The notes under the pieces are model-generated. The model worked only from the letters and a program-made list of their open reading frames with translations, made no database searches and was not told the origin of the DNA. Below, one piece after another: positions 32,198 through 45,805 of a DNA stretch of 64,000 nucleotides (position 1 is its first letter; every line of letters starts with the position of its first letter). This DNA comes from Zanthoxylum bungeanum. Lineage: Eukaryota > Streptophyta > Magnoliopsida > Sapindales > Rutaceae. The DNA is taken from assembly GCA_019454045.1 (NCBI GenBank), contig SKCR01001812.1, positions 1-64,000 on the forward strand, read 5' to 3'. The translations under genes and the position numbers were made by a program.

Positions 32198-33865
32198 TCA
32201 TAATCTCCCAATCTTCGCTTTCATGAAAGAATGTCTTTTTTTGAATTTGGCATAGCTGGGCATTTGTTCCAACGCTTCTGCAAATGGAATGTTGATATAC
32301 AGATTTTTGAAGATCTTTTGGAATCGAGAAAATTGCTTGTCTAGTTTATTCTTCTGGAGACGTTGTGGAAAAGATGGAGGTAGAGTGATCCTTTCTTGAT
32401 CTTTTTCCTTTGCTTTTTTTTCCTCCATCTGTGGAACTACTTCGCTGCTTTCTTTTGGAACTTCCTCACCAGTTGTTTTGACTCCAACATCTTTATTGAT
32501 TTCAGTGCTGTTTTTTAAGGTAATAGCATGACATTGCTCATTCCCTCGGTTTCTTGGATTTGGTTCTGTGTTACTGGGAAGATTTCCTGGTGGTCTGTAA
32601 CTCTGAGCATTGACTAGTTGTTCAATTTGATTCTCCATTGCTTTGATAGAAGCAGATTGGCTATGAATCATAGCATCGTATTTTTTTAACTGAGTCAGCA
32701 CTTATGCAATTCCTGGTTCTTTTTCATGCTCCTGGCCTTTGTTCGGTTGTTGTTGGAATCCGGGTGGTGGATAGTTCATTGTCCCTGAATTGTTATTCCA
32801 AGCGAAATTGGGATGATTCCTCCACCCTGGGTTATAGGCGTTGGAATAAAGATTGTTCTCATGTATGTTGAAATTGTTGACATAATTCACCGTTTCTTCA
32901 AGTTGGTTTGGTTCTGGTGCTCCTCCATATGGTGAACTTGTGGATCCAGTATTACCTTGCATGCTGAGAGTTTCCATGAATTTGCATATCTGATCCAGCT
33001 TGGTATTTACTGCTGTGTTGGCTCCAACTTCATAAATTCCAGCAATTCGTTGAATTAAGCTCATTTCTGTTGGCCACAATGAGTTGTTGTTTTCCATTTC
33101 TTCAATTAAATCCCAGGCTTGATCTTCTCCTTTTGCCATTAAAGCTCCTCCAGCAGCAGCATCAATTATGGTTCTCATTATTCCAGAAAGTCCATTGTAG
33201 AAGGTTTGGACTTGTAGCCATTTTGAAATCTCATGGTGAGGACATTTCCGGAGTAAATCTTTGTACCTTTCCCAAGCTTCGTAAAGGGATTCTGAATCTT
33301 GTTGTATAAAAGATGTGATGTCATTCCTCAACTTTGCAGTTCTTGCTGGTGGAAAGTACTTTGTAAGGATTTTTATGGCTAGAGTGTTCCAAGTTGTGAT
33401 GGAACTTGCTGGTAGTGAATGTAGCCAAGCTTTGGCTTTCTCTTTCAAGGAATATGGAAAAACCCACAGTCTCATATCTTCTTCAGCTGCTCGGTTGTAG
33501 TTGAAAGTATCGCAAACTTCCAGGAAGTTACTGATATGGGCATTAGGATCTTCAGTTGCATTCCTCCCGAAATGAACTGACCGCTGAATCATCTGAATGT
33601 ATGTTTTGATGTCACATGCATTTGCTGGTAAGGGATGAAGTACAATACAGGAAATGAGTCCATCAATCACTGGAATGGTTCTGTCTCGAATAGGAATTGG
33701 TGGTGCAACCTCCAAAGGTTCAGGTTCCATGTTGATCAGTGCTTCATGGCCTTCTCGCCTTTCCCTTCTCAACTGTCTGATGGTTCTTTCAATCTCTGGG
33801 TTAAGGGGTTGGATTTCAAAGCTTCTAGTTCGTCTCATGTATTTGTTTCTGAGAACCTGAAACAC
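32198..33865 (-). pseudogene. Gypsy-2 gag, nearly intact
   Basis: A 387-codon open frame (32702-33865, MFQVLRNKYMRRTRSFEIQ) is followed, after one stop, by a 167-codon frame (32198-32701) in the same frame. Athila gag hallmarks appear in order: VHFGRNATEDPNAHISNFLE, FPYSLKEKAKAWLHSLP, SITTWNTLAIK, YFPPARTAKLRNDITSF, ESLYEAWERYKDLL, LQVQTFYNGLSG and IDAAAGGALMAK. The second piece has a coiled-coil-like run (SQSASIKAMENQIEQL) and a basic tail. It is the best-preserved coding sequence in the window. A TAA replaces what looks like a Glu codon at the join. The capsid part could still make protein. Confidence 0.92.
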
Positions 33866-33947
33866 AAGAAAAACAAAATAATAAGCAAAAAGAAATTAGA
33901 CACAAGTAACGTATCTAACCTCAAAACTAATAGTGAAAGATAACAAG

Positions 33948-33965
33948 TCCCCGACAATGGCGCCA
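33948..33965 (-). other. Primer-binding site of gypsy-2, tRNA-Asp type
   Basis: The plus strand reads TCCCCGACAATGGCGCCA, two G-to-A changes from the perfect tRNA-Asp end seen in gypsy-1 and gypsy-3. Confidence 0.85.
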
Positions 33966-33971
33966 AAAACT

Positions 33972-34427
33972 TGACTGGCGTAATCACACGCGTATAACGC
34001 AAGCACACGTATCGTTCAAGTAGTATAAAAAGTATCGATCCCACGAGGACTTAATACCTAAGCTATTAATTAATGATGCCAAATTTTTACAAGTATCTAA
34101 TGGATTGATTGTTTGATTGGGTGGTGACTTTAAACTTAAAACAGAAAATAAAATTATGCAAAAGGAAATTGAGGAAAATTCAATATTATTAAACTATCCA
34201 GGGTTGTGAATCTTTCCAACATCTTTTTAAAAGATGAAGTGGTTATTTTACGTTTGTGTAATATATTGGTTTATTAACTTGGAACACGAAATTATGCAAA
34301 AGTCTCTTCCGATGGTCAGATAGAAATACCCAGTGTAACTTATATAATGAAATTCCTATGTCAACCAAGTTATCTGAATTCATGAAGATTAAGTTCCAAT
34401 TATGGCTACCCCCGCCCGACAGGTATA
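33972..34427 (-). repeat. Gypsy-2 5' LTR, first segment
   Basis: Starts TGACTGGCGTAATC and matches 24714 onward. It is split by copia-A2 at the GTATA duplication (34423-34427). Confidence 0.9.
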
Positions 34428-36400
34428 TGTTGGGTTTCTCTAAGGTCCCGAGATCCAATCAAGCAATGAAACTCATTTGCGAATACTCAAAGAAGTTGCA
34501 GAATACTTACAATGAATGGCTTAGCGGTGCGATGAACATAAAACTTCAAGCTTTTCCTTCCTAGAGGTCTCAGCAGTGAGCTGTTTTTGCTCTCCAATTT
34601 TCGGCCATGGAAGGATCTCCAAGCTCCAAGCTTTCGAATGATGATTCCATGCTCACAAGTGGGTTTCCCTATCACCTTCGCAAGACTCCTAAAGCGTGCT
34701 AGCACTCCGGAAATTTTACCGTAAAACTTCCTATGCTTCTCATTCAACTCACGGTAAAACCAGAAAAAGAAGAAGAAGGAAATGCCCCTTGGGCGTGAGC
34801 AAGAGAAAGAGAAGAGAGAAAAGTGTTAAGTGTTGGTTGTTAGAAAGTTGTGTATCTAATACACAAATTAAAAGGTCAAATACCAAAAAATCAAATAAAT
34901 GGTAAATGGCATTCAAACCAACAACCACTCCCATCAATCACTCAAATGACAAGTTGTCACATCACTCAAAGTGACTAGTGATTTGACGCTTGATGTGACT
35001 TCTGGGCCGCACTTGAATTCGAAATGCGAGTGCGCCCGCAAACACTCCCGGGCTCGGGTTCGCTAATTCCGAATTAACGAATTTTCCGTTGCGACGTAAT
35101 TAAATAATTAGCCTAGTAAAATTACTATTCATGTCGCTAACGAATTAATTCTAAATTAACTCGTTCGCCCGAATTAAAATCTAATTTTAATTATGCGTCA
35201 AAATCCAATTTCGTATAATATATCGAATATATTATTTTATTCGATTAATTCCAAATTAATCGTTCTCTTTATTTAATTAATATTTTATCCCAGATAAAAA
35301 TACTCCGTAATTAATCCCAGATTAATTTTCTCTCTCATCTAATTAATCCCAGATTAATGAAGTGCGAGTCATACGTCATCGTTGAATCTTCGGGAAGCGA
35401 CCCATGAGATCCCCGAATATGTTGGCAGTAAATCCGGTCGTCGGACTATCCGAACACGTACGTACCTAGTACTACATTTTTACCGATTTACAAGACAAGG
35501 TTGGCTTCTAGCAAAGCGCCATGCCTACCCAATTCTCCAGAAATATCCTTACAGGAATAAATGATCTATATTAGGCGTAGTATACGTAGTATTACGTATT
35601 AAGATCCAGTATCGGATGTCACATGCTAGGCCTGGGGCTGGAATTGTGTCTGCCCCGTACGAAGCACATATCGGATCTCTGGTAACTAGTCTCTATAATC
35701 GGATAAACATGACCTAGTCATTTTATCCCGATGACTGCAGTAAGAGAACCAGTTCCGTATCCTATGTGATCATCATCTCCACTATGACTGGAGTGATAAT
35801 TCCGTCGTAACATTACACCCAATACACTACGATTCTCAATATACCCAGAAGAGGCATACACAGAACCAGTTAAAGCCCTGGACGACCAAAAACCAAAGTA
35901 TATTGATTGTCGCAAGTATTAGCGGTGCAATTCTCAGGTTAAGACCAAATACACCTACTCTGATTCAGACTTCCATAAACACATAGTTATACTACAAATG
36001 GAATTCCAAGGGGTCTATCCAGAGCGAAGCTGTTTCCGTACCATCGGTAAACACAACCTCATATTACACTTGCATGAGTATCATATACCCAAATATATGA
36101 GAACTATGTCGTTATGCCCTCACAACGCGCACAAGTGTAATACTTGTCTATTCTGCATTATCGATGTCCAATCTCGATAATACTACGACTAGGGATATTT
36201 AATGATTAAACCTTTGTGGATTGATACTGTCTCATATCATCTCAATCCGGAACTAATCATATGGACCTTTCATCATTTATACATCTTGGTAATCTAATTA
36301 CAAATGATGAAAGAGCAATTTCCTTTGTCACATAGCTAATTTGTACAACAACACCATGATCTGTACAAATAGTGACGCTATGGCTCATAATTGTCCAACA
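34428..36400 (-). repeat. Copia-A2 3' LTR
   Basis: 1973 bp, TGTTGGGTTTC...TTGTCCAACA. The hairpin array is present at about 35060-35360, including a 9-bp-arm version CGATTAATT/AATTAATCG with loop CCA. ORFs here (34487-34937) are chance ORFs of the LTR. Confidence 0.92.
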
Positions 36401-39400
36401 ATCTCCCACTTGGCCTATAGCCAGTCACCCAAGTGTCCAACACTCGAACTATGTACGGTTCGCTCAAACTTCTGCTGAGGAAAGGCTTTCGTCAGCGGAT
36501 TTGCATGATTATCATTTGATGCGATTTTATACGATCATCACATCGCCACGATGTATGATCCGAACGAATCAGATGAATAGTCGAAGTATATATCTGGATC
36601 GTTGATGAGACCATTAATTCTTTAGCCTGTGCTGTAGCCTAGCTCAGCTGCTAACATAACTATATATAATCTAATTAGATTTATTATCGATCCAAAAGGC
36701 TTCTATTGCTGCCTCAGCTGCAGCAATATTCCGTTTTTGTTGTTTATTCGGTAACCGTATCTTGCATGGAAGATTTCAAGCTCACTGTTCCGTTATTCAA
36801 ACTGTATAGTACAGTTGTTACGATTTATAGTCGTCATTATCGGTTAGGAAACTTGCAGCAGTGAACCCAGTCACTTCAAGTTCTCCATCTCCATAGTTTA
36901 AGACAGCATCCTTAGTTCATCTAAGATACTAAAGGATGTTCTTAACATCAATCCAGTGACTATCACTTGGATTTGCCTGATTGTGACTCCATATGCTCAA
37001 AGCGTATGAGACACCAGGTCGTGTATATTTTTTCAATGTACGATTTCTTGGAGAGTGCTAACAACTTTAAATCTATCCCAGTAGTCTTTATTCCTAGAAT
37101 AAAAGTTGTCTCTCCCAAGAATTTTACAGAGAATTTCATGAAAGCCAAGCTTTCACCGATTATATTATGGGAATATCATTTCCAAGAAATGATATGTCAT
37201 CATTACTTAGGACATTCATTGTCAGTGCGCTCCCACTAACCTCATTATATACACAAAAATCATTTTCGTTTTGAATTAAATCATATACCATTATGATTAT
37301 ATCAAAACGATAATTCCAAGAACCCAAAGCTTGCTTCAATCCATCCATGGATCGAATAACCTGCAAACCTTGTCTGCTAGTTATGGTACGATAAAATCGT
37401 CAGGATGTTGTAAACATCCTTCAAAAGGTTTCCGTTTAAGGAAAGCAATTTTGACGTTCAGCTGTCATATTTCATAAATGAAACACGCAGCTTCAGCGAG
37501 CATTATCCAAATGGATTTACCGCGGCAACAGGTAAATGGTTTCGTCGTAATCGACACAATGTTGATAACGATACCTTTTCGCTACAAGCCTAGCTTAGTA
37601 CATTGGTATGTTGCCTTCCATGTATGTCTTTATTGAAGACTTATATAGTACCAATAGGCACAATGCCTTGCGGTACATCAACTAGTATCCAAACTTAGTT
37701 GGTATACATGGAATCCATTTCGGACATCATGGCACTTTGCCATAATAGGGAGTCGATACCTTGTATCACTTCCTCATACGTAGTCAGTTCGTATTCCTCA
37801 ATAAGATTGACATCTTTATGAGGTGAGATCAGAAACCCATACCCCAGGTTGTTTTCTGACTCTCTCCGACTAACGTGGTTCTTGTGTATTCGAAGATTAC
37901 TGGTATAGTTTCATCCTTGATGAACTATTTATGTTCCAATAGGAATTGGTGCCTGGAATAGTATTACTCTGATTTTCATCGAGTTTTACTTTCCTCTCAC
38001 TTAACACTGCATATAGGTTTTCTTTAAGGAAAATCGCATGGTGAGCAACAATTAAATTGTTCTCTTGTGAGTTGTATAAGTACTATACTTTGGTTTCCCT
38101 AGGATAACCTACAATTAGGCACTTATCCGATTTGGGTTTTAGTTTGGTATAATCCAAACATATGCCTAGCATTCCCAAATCTTCAGGAATGAGAAAACCC
38201 GGTTTCTTTCCTGTTTATATCTAATATGAGATCTGTCAAACAAATTTTATGGAACATTATTCAAAATAAGTTCTGCACTGTTTAATGCGTATCCGTTGAA
38301 GGAAATGGTGGCTCAGAGCGACTCATGATTAACCTTGTCATGTCTAACAAAATTCGGTTTCTCCATTCAGACACACCGTCAAATTGACGTGTTCCGGGAG
38401 GAGTCTTCATTGAAAGAATACTATACTCTTTCAGGTATATGAGAAACTTATTGCTTAAGTATTTTCATCATGGTCTAACCGTGATGATTTAATACTTTAG
38501 CCGATCTGTTTGTCTACTTCGTGTCGAAACTCTAAAAGTTTCTGATTGGTGTTTCAAAGGAAACACATAACCATAACGCGATGCCACATCCGTAAAGGTC
38601 ACGAAATATTCATATCCACCTCTAGCCTAGCTAGATATGGGCCCACTTACGTCACTATGAACAAGGGCTAACAGATCGGTGGCACTTACACTTATACCAA
38701 GTAAAAGGCGTTTTAGGCACTTTGCCCAATAAACTAGATTCGTAGACTTTATTTGAATGGAATCAAATTTGTCCTAGTACCCACTCTTCGAAAGTGTGGA
38801 TATACGAGTCTTGTTTTAATTGCGTCCCAGACAACAATGCCACAATAAGTCTCAACTGATCAATTCAGTTTGAGCTATTTGTTTGTCATATCATATGTTT
38901 GAGATTTATTTATATTCAAAATATAAATACTGTTATTCACATCTAATGTGTTTATCTCAATATCATCTTTATAAAATAAAACACTTTAGTGTTCTAGAAT
39001 ATAAAGGAATACCCGCAACGGGTTAAACCCTGATATAGAGATAATGTTTCTAGTCAAACTAGTTACATTATAACAGTTTCCAATTTAAGTACGTACCCAA
39101 AGGGTAGTTCCTAAAATTAGGTATCTACGTTTTAAACAGCGACTTTCGTCCCGCTTCTAATTCACATATTAATCTCATCTGAAGTCAGTATCCTGCTCAT
39201 AGCAGATTCTTCTCAACAGTACATATATTTATGTACCACATCCAGTATCTAAAATCCAATTTTAATACTAGTAGTGAACATTTTTATGACAAACATATTT
39301 GAAGCCGGAGCTTAGCACCGTCTTCTCTCTTTTATGTCTGCCTTGTCCATACGGCAGTCACGCTTCCGTGTCCCCGTTTGCCACATTTTAGCCAGATATT

Positions 39401-41526
39401 TTGGGATGTCCTTTATCTTCCCAGAAGATTATAATGATTTTGCCTTTGCCATTTTTCACACTCCAGAAGCCTTTGGCCAAGCCTTGGCCTTCTAAAATGT
39501 CGAAGTAAGACGCGCTTTGAGCTTCTTGCCTTATTGCAAACTTTGGCTTTGTCTCATTGAGTATAGCCATTAACTCACCAAGAGTTTACTATTGCAATTT
39601 TGTACTTCTAAGATCTAAGTATAGATCTATGAAGATCCTTCAATTTCAATATCATACTTAAGGATCTTATCCTTAGTTCTGATTAAGAAATTAAGGATTC
39701 TATTCGGCAAGCATAATGGATTAAGCACTAAAGTTATCATCACATGAATCTTCCAAAGATCATGCTCTACTATTTGCTTAACTCCGGGCTTAGGCCTAAG
39801 ATGTTATTTTATCAATAAAGTAACTTCTTAGTTTTCAGGACTATCCTGAAATTTTATTCCCAATTTGAAAATTAAAGTCGTTTAAAAACATTTTCACCCA
39901 GGATTATGTTTTAAACACTAATCTTTCAGTTTATCTTGATTGCTATAGTCCAACAATCCAATCAACGATTTTAGGTACTATTCATTATAATGATTACTAT
40001 AGTCCAACTGTTTTATTAAAAACAACGATTAAATATTAGTCCAACTAATATATTAATTACGTATTGACGAAAAATTTGTAATGAGCGCGTATGGCAAGTA
40101 ACTAAACGAATATTGCAAATTTAATACTTGCCTCCCACTATTTTTCGGCGAGCCTCTAACCCTCTGTGGAGTACTCGGGAAACCTTGTTTCCTAGTGGGC
40201 TATGATCCCGTTAATAACACACAATCTTGACTTTGGCCACAAATTGTATGATAATTAACTAGGTAGATCTCTAAGATCAATTGGATCCCATCCAATTCCT
40301 AGATCCAGTAGGTGGACATCCAAGTCCGAAACATATATCTTATATATGCCAATATATCCAATATATTTCATAACCTTTTTCCTCTGAATCAACTAAGCCT
40401 TGGCTTTGGCACAACAAACTTAGTGATCCCAGTTAAGCGTGACCCATTGACCTTGGAAAGCTTCGTAATCGATGTCGATGGACAAGAAGTGATCTTGACT
40501 TTGGCCAAAAAATCACAACTTGGACAAGACACCGATATGGAACAAAGCCTTCATGATTCAAACACATCCGCGACGGACAAAGGTCTTGACTTTGGCCAAC
40601 AAACCAATGCCAGTCTTGGATCTTGAGTAAGAATCACTCAATAGAAGGAAAAACGCTTAATATGTTTTGAGGGTTTTTCGTGTAATTGGCAACCAATTAA
40701 TTATCTTTGTTAAGGTCTCATCATCATACACCCTTAAACATGCATTCTAAACACATAATAAGGCGCATAAATAAATATAATAATGATATGCGGATGGATA
40801 TTTAACACATTGTTCCTAGAACAAATCTCTCCATTTCCTCTCTCCCGGTAGCACAAGTATTACTTCTACCCGATTATATAACACTTCTAAAGAAACCTCA
40901 TTTGCATTGAGGGGAATAGGTGAGAAGAGAAATACAAAGAGTAAGGAGGTAATAGGCTGGACACACAGGTCCAATTAATAAATTCTAAAATTATTACAAC
41001 AATTTCCAAAATTGCCCCACCCATCTAATATCCATCCGATATACATTATTCATGCATCGTATTCATGTATTCACACAAGCATGTTATCAATCAATCTAAT
41101 CCAATTAATTAATCTGAGTATTAATGACCATCCAATGTTCAAACAACGATTTGATTTTGCGCGAGTCCGACTCGTTTTGCGAATAAGTACTCAAAGTACG
41201 AATTCTTGAATTAAATTAAACTACAATATTAAATCCAATTTAATTTGTATTTAATACTAATTCATTATTTAATTCCAAATTAAATATTACACTTTATTAA
41301 CGAACCTTTACGACAAGATTCTAAATCTAATCGTTACGGGTATCAAAGCCCGATTAACATCCAATGTTAATTAATTTAAAGTCCAATGAGCTTTTAATTA
41401 ATTTCTTAAGGCATGGACTTTTGGTCAATATGGGTCAAACCCAAATACCAAAGCCCTTTTAAGTAATCACCCTTATTTTCCAAGAAACCAATTTAGGCCC
41501 ATTAGGCCCAATTATTATTAAAGGTC
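36401..41526 (-). pseudogene. Copia-A2 internal region, highly decayed gag-pol and leader
   Basis: Aligns throughout with 11423-16940 of copia-A1: the polypurine tract at 36401-36411, RNase H and RT at about 36420-37800, integrase at about 37950-38850, protease near 39230, gag at about 39370-39930 and leader at 39960-41526. Frames are broken by very many stops and indels; the longest recognisable pieces are short (36963-37148, KFLGETTFILGIKT; 37160-37366, DGLKQALGSWNYRFD). The zinc-knuckle Trp site is altered by a 1-bp deletion near 39375, not a stop. This is the oldest-looking coding region in the window. Confidence 0.85.
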
Positions 41527-42340
41527 CATGAGATCCCCGGATATGTTGGCAGTAAATCCGGTCGTCGGACTATCCGAACACGTACGTACCTAGTACTACG
41601 TTTTTACCGATTTACAAGATAAGGTTGTCTTCTAGCAAAACGCCATGCCTACCCAATTCTCCAAAAATATCTTTACAGGAATAAGTAATCTATATCAGGC
41701 GTAGTATACGTAGTATTGCATTTTACGATCCAGTATCGGATGTCACGTGCTAGGCCTGGGGCTGGAATTGTGTCTGCCCCGTACGAAGCACATATCAGAT
41801 CTCTGGTAACTAGTCTCTATAATCGGATAAACATGACCTAGTCATTTTATCCCAATGACTGTAGTACATAAGAGAACCAGTTCTGTATCCTATGTGATCA
41901 TCATCTCCACTATGACTGGAGTGATACTTCCGTCTTGACATCACACCTAATACACTACGATTCTCAATATACCCAGAAGAGGCGTACACAGAACCGGTTA
42001 AAGCCTTGGACGACCAAAACCAAAGTATATTGATTGTCGCAAGTATTAGCGGTGCAAGTCTCAGGTTAAGACCAAATACACCTACCCTGATTCGGACTTC
42101 CATAGACACATAGTCATACTACCAATGGAATTCCGAGGGGTCTATCCAGAGCGAAGCTGTTTCCGTACCATCGGTAAACACAACTTCCTATTACACTTGC
42201 ATGAGTATCCTATACCCAAATACATGAGAACTATGCTGTTATGCCCTCACAACGCGCACAAGTGTAATACTAGTCTATTCTGCGTTATCGTTGTCCAATC
42301 TCGATAATACTACGACTAGGGATATTTAATGATTAAACCT
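41527..42340 (-). repeat. Copia-A2 5' LTR remnant, first segment
   Basis: Begins inside the LTR ('atgagatccccggatatgttggc', equal to about 35405) and ends '...gattaaacct' where gypsy-3 LTR sequence starts. About 75 bp of LTR that should follow (equal to 36214-36288) are missing. Confidence 0.88.
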
Positions 42341-44044
42341 CACAACCGATCTGCTAAAATGTGCCTGCCACGTGTCATCATCCTATGATGCCGACAATCA
42401 GCTTCAACGCTAAAATGAGCCCTGCCACATGTCAAAATCTCAGCGGATTACGCTAACGTGCACCTGGACACGTGTCGCCATCTCATGTTGCCGACATCAA
42501 AAAGTCAACTGCCGACATAACAGTGCCACGTGTCACGATCTCGCGAAGCCAAGCAACACATGTCGAAGATCAACGCACGTCGCGACGCCCAGAGCCCACT
42601 GAGGCCTATAAATTGAGCTCGAGATTTCAGTTTCAGTTGTACCATTCTCTCTCATTTTTTTGATGTAAATATGGAGTTCTTCTCTCTAAGTTTCTTTTAA
42701 TTTTAGTTTTGTAATAAATTTTAATTACGTTCTGTAATAATAGTAATTTACTTTCTTTATTTTTACAGTTTTTACTATTCAACCATTAGGAGGTAACTTC
42801 CCTATGCTAGGGTGAAAGGTAATTCTTTTACTATTGCTATTTAGATTAATCTCCCTTAAAAATAATATATTCACTATTTAAAATTTGACCTAAAAAGGAT
42901 ACCGCCAGATTGGTCGGTTGGTAAATCAATTTAATTTGGTTAAACCTGACTAAGAAAGGATACCGCCAGATTGGTTGGTTGGTAATAAAATTCCCTTACC
43001 GCCTATATGGCAGGTTTATTTTGGTTCCGCCTTTATGGCTGGTTTACTTTGGTTCCGCCTTTATGGCTGGTTGGACTTAATTTGACCTAATCAGGTTACC
43101 GCCTATATGGCTGGTTGGTAATGTTATCACAAGTTTATATATTATTTTATGGGAGATATCTAAATTAGTAGTAGTAGAAATAATTCCTTTTACCTTAGCA
43201 TTTTATTTTATTTTATTTTACTTTTAAGCTTTTACTTTACGCAATTACTTTTCCGCATTTTTACTTTATGGCTTTTTCTTTTAAGTTTTTATTAGCCCTA
43301 GCTATGTGTCATAACTAAGTTAGTTATCTAGGGTTGTGATGAATTTCAATATCACCGGTTTATAAGGGTTAGATTATAGTTTGGGTAATATAAAGATTTA
43401 TTTATTGAGTCTTAATCTTAATGCTTTTTATTAACTGGCCACTAATAAAATTGATTAGGTAAACTTAAAATGAACTAGACATAGGGGTTTTTGGTTTAAG
43501 ACCTTAGACTCAATAACCCACGATCTTCCTTGAAGATAGATAACCCTTTAATAGATTTCCTTACAGGATAGGAATATACCTGTAAGGCGGGGGTAGCCAT
43601 AATTGGAACTTAATCTTAATGAATCCAGGTAATTTGGTTGACATAGACATATGGTTCAATTGGGTTATACTGGATATTTGTAGTTAACAATTGGAATAGG
43701 CTTTTACATAATTTAGTGTTCCAGGTTAATAAATCAATATTTTACCTAACTATAAGATAACCACTTCATCTTTAAATAATATTGGAATAAATCACAACCC
43801 TGGATAGTTTTATAAAATTGAATTTTCATTAATCTACTTTCACACAATTTTTATTATACCTGTTTTTAAGTTAATTTGTAAGTCACCATTCCAATTTACA
43901 AACATTCAATCTGTTATATACTAGTAATCATTTTACCTCATAAAAATTAATAGATTAGGTATTAAGTCCTCATAGGATTGATACTTTTTATACTACTTGA
44001 ATGATACATGCGCTTGCGTTATACGAGTGTGTAAGCACTGGCCA
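42341..44044 (+). repeat. Gypsy-3 5' LTR, truncated
   Basis: 1704 bp matching 52738-54452 and ending 'cactggcca'. U3 holds CACGTGTC sites, the TATA box is at 42607-42614, and the ACCGCC...GGTTGGTAA repeats follow at 42895-43120. Confidence 0.9.
42369..42614 (+). promoter_or_regulatory. G-box/ABRE-rich LTR promoter of gypsy-3 (5' copy)
   Basis: CACGTGTC at 42369-42376 and 42527-42534, ACACGTGTC at 42468-42476, CACATGTC variants near 42426 and 42557, a W-box-like GTCAAC near 42503, and TATAAATT at 42607-42614. The 3' LTR has the same block at 52766-53030 with four exact CACGTGTC. G-boxes of this form bind bZIP/bHLH factors and act in ABA and stress responses in plants. Activity is inferred. 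Confidence 0.6.
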
Positions 44045-44050
44045 AGTTTT

Positions 44051-44068
44051 TGGCGCCGTTGCCGGGGA
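44051..44068 (+). other. Primer-binding site of gypsy-3, tRNA-Asp type
   Basis: TGGCGCCGTTGCCGGGGA, complementary over 18 nt to the 3' end of plant tRNA-Asp, 6 nt after the LTR. Confidence 0.92.
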
Positions 44069-44152
44069 CTTATTTATATTTTACTATTAGTTTAGGGGTT
44101 AGATACCTTTACTTGTATCTAATTTCTTTTTACTTATTGTTTTCGTTTTCTT

Positions 44153-45805
44153 GTGTTTCAGGTTCTCAGAAACTACATGAGACGAGCTAGAAGCTTTGAA
44201 CTCCGACCGTTTGACCCGGAAATTGAAAGAACCATCAGACAGTTGGGAAGGGAAAGGCGAGAAGGCCAAGAAGCTTTAGTCAACATGGAACTTGAACCTT
44301 TGGAGGTTGCACCACCAATACCCATCCGAGACAGAACCATTCCGGTGGTTGACAGACTCATTTCATGTATTGTACTTCCTCCCTTACCAGCAAATGCGGG
44401 GGACATCAAAACTTACATTCAGATGATTCAGCAGTCAGTTCACTTTGGGGGAAATGCAACTGAAGATCCTAATGCCCACATCAGCAACTTCCTGGAAGTT
44501 TACGGCACTTTCAATTACAACCGAGAAGCTGAAGAAGCAATAAGACTGCGTGTTTTTCCATACTCCTTGAAGGACAGAGCTAAAGCTTGGCTACATTCAC
44601 TACCAGCAGGTTCCATCACAACTTGGAACACTCTAGCCACAAAATTTCTTGCAAAATACTTTCCACCAGCCAGAACTGCAAAGTTGAGGAATGACATCAC
44701 ATCTTTCATTCAACAAGATTCATAATCTCTCTATGAAGCTTGGGAAAGGTACAAAGATTTCCTCCGGAAATGTCCTCACCATGAGATTCCAAAATGGCTT
44801 CAAGTCCAAACTTTCTATAATGGACTTTCTGGACTGATGAGAACCACAATCGATGCTGCTGCTGGAGGAGCTTTGATGGCAAAATGAGAAGATCAAGCCT
44901 GGGACCTAATCGAAGAAATGGCCAACAACAATTCCTTATGGCCAATAGAAAGGAGCATGATTCAAAGAATTGCAGGAATTTATGAAGTTGGAGCCAATAC
45001 AACAGTCAACACCAAGCTGGATCAGATATGAAAATTCATGGAAACTCTTACCATTGGATCCACAAGTTCACCATATGGAGGAGCACCAGAACCAAACCAA
45101 CTTGAAGAGACGGTGAATTATGTCAATAATTTCAACAGACAGGGGAACAATCCATATTCCAACACCTACAACCCAGGGTGGAGGAATCATCCTAATTTTT
45201 CATGGAGCAACAATTCAGGGCAAAAGAACAGTCCACCACATGGATTCCAACAGCAGAACTATCCACCACCTGGATTCCAGCAACAGAACAAAGGCCAGGA
45301 GCAGACAAATGAACCAGTGATGGTAGAAATGCTAGCTCAATTAAAAAGATATGAAGCTATGATTCAGAGCCAATCAGCTTCCATCAAAGCACTGGAGAAT
45401 CAAATCGGACAACTGGCCAATGCTTAGAGTTACAGACCGCCAGGTAATCTTCCCAGCAACACAGAACCAAATCCAAGGAACCGAGGGAATGAGCAATATC
45501 AAGCCATTTCCTTAAAGAGTGGTATTGAGATCAACAAAGATGTTGGAATCAAGGCAACAATTGAGGAAGTCCCAAAAGATGCAGTTCCACAGATGGAGGA
45601 AAAATAAGCAAAGGAAAAAGAAAAAGAACAGATCACTCCACCGCCACCTTTTCCTCAGCGTCTTCAGAAAAACAAACTGGACAAACAGTTTGCTCATTTC
45701 TTAAAGGTGTTTAAAAAACTGCACATCAATATTCCATTTGCAGAAGCCTTGGAACAAATGCCCAGCTATATAAAATTTATGAAAGACATTCTTTCACGAA
45801 AATGA
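44153..45805 (+). pseudogene. Gypsy-3 gag
   Basis: An Athila gag starting MFQVLRNYMRRARSFELR, with VHFGGNATEDPNAHISNFLE, SITTWNTLATKFLAK, YFPPARTAKLRNDI, YEAWERYKDFL, FYNGLSG and AAAGGALMAK. In-frame stops lie after SFIQQDS (44723), after ALMAK (about 44885), before KFMETL (about 45029) and after QLANA (45425), and others follow near 45605. The proline/Asn/Gln-rich middle (45040-45330) and the coiled-coil-like SQSASIKALENQIGQL follow the same order as gypsy-2 gag. Confidence 0.92.

Noticed and set aside
34487..34937. Leucine-rich and basic short ORFs in the copia-A2 LTR
   Set aside because: Low-complexity shadows on both strands of LTR sequence.
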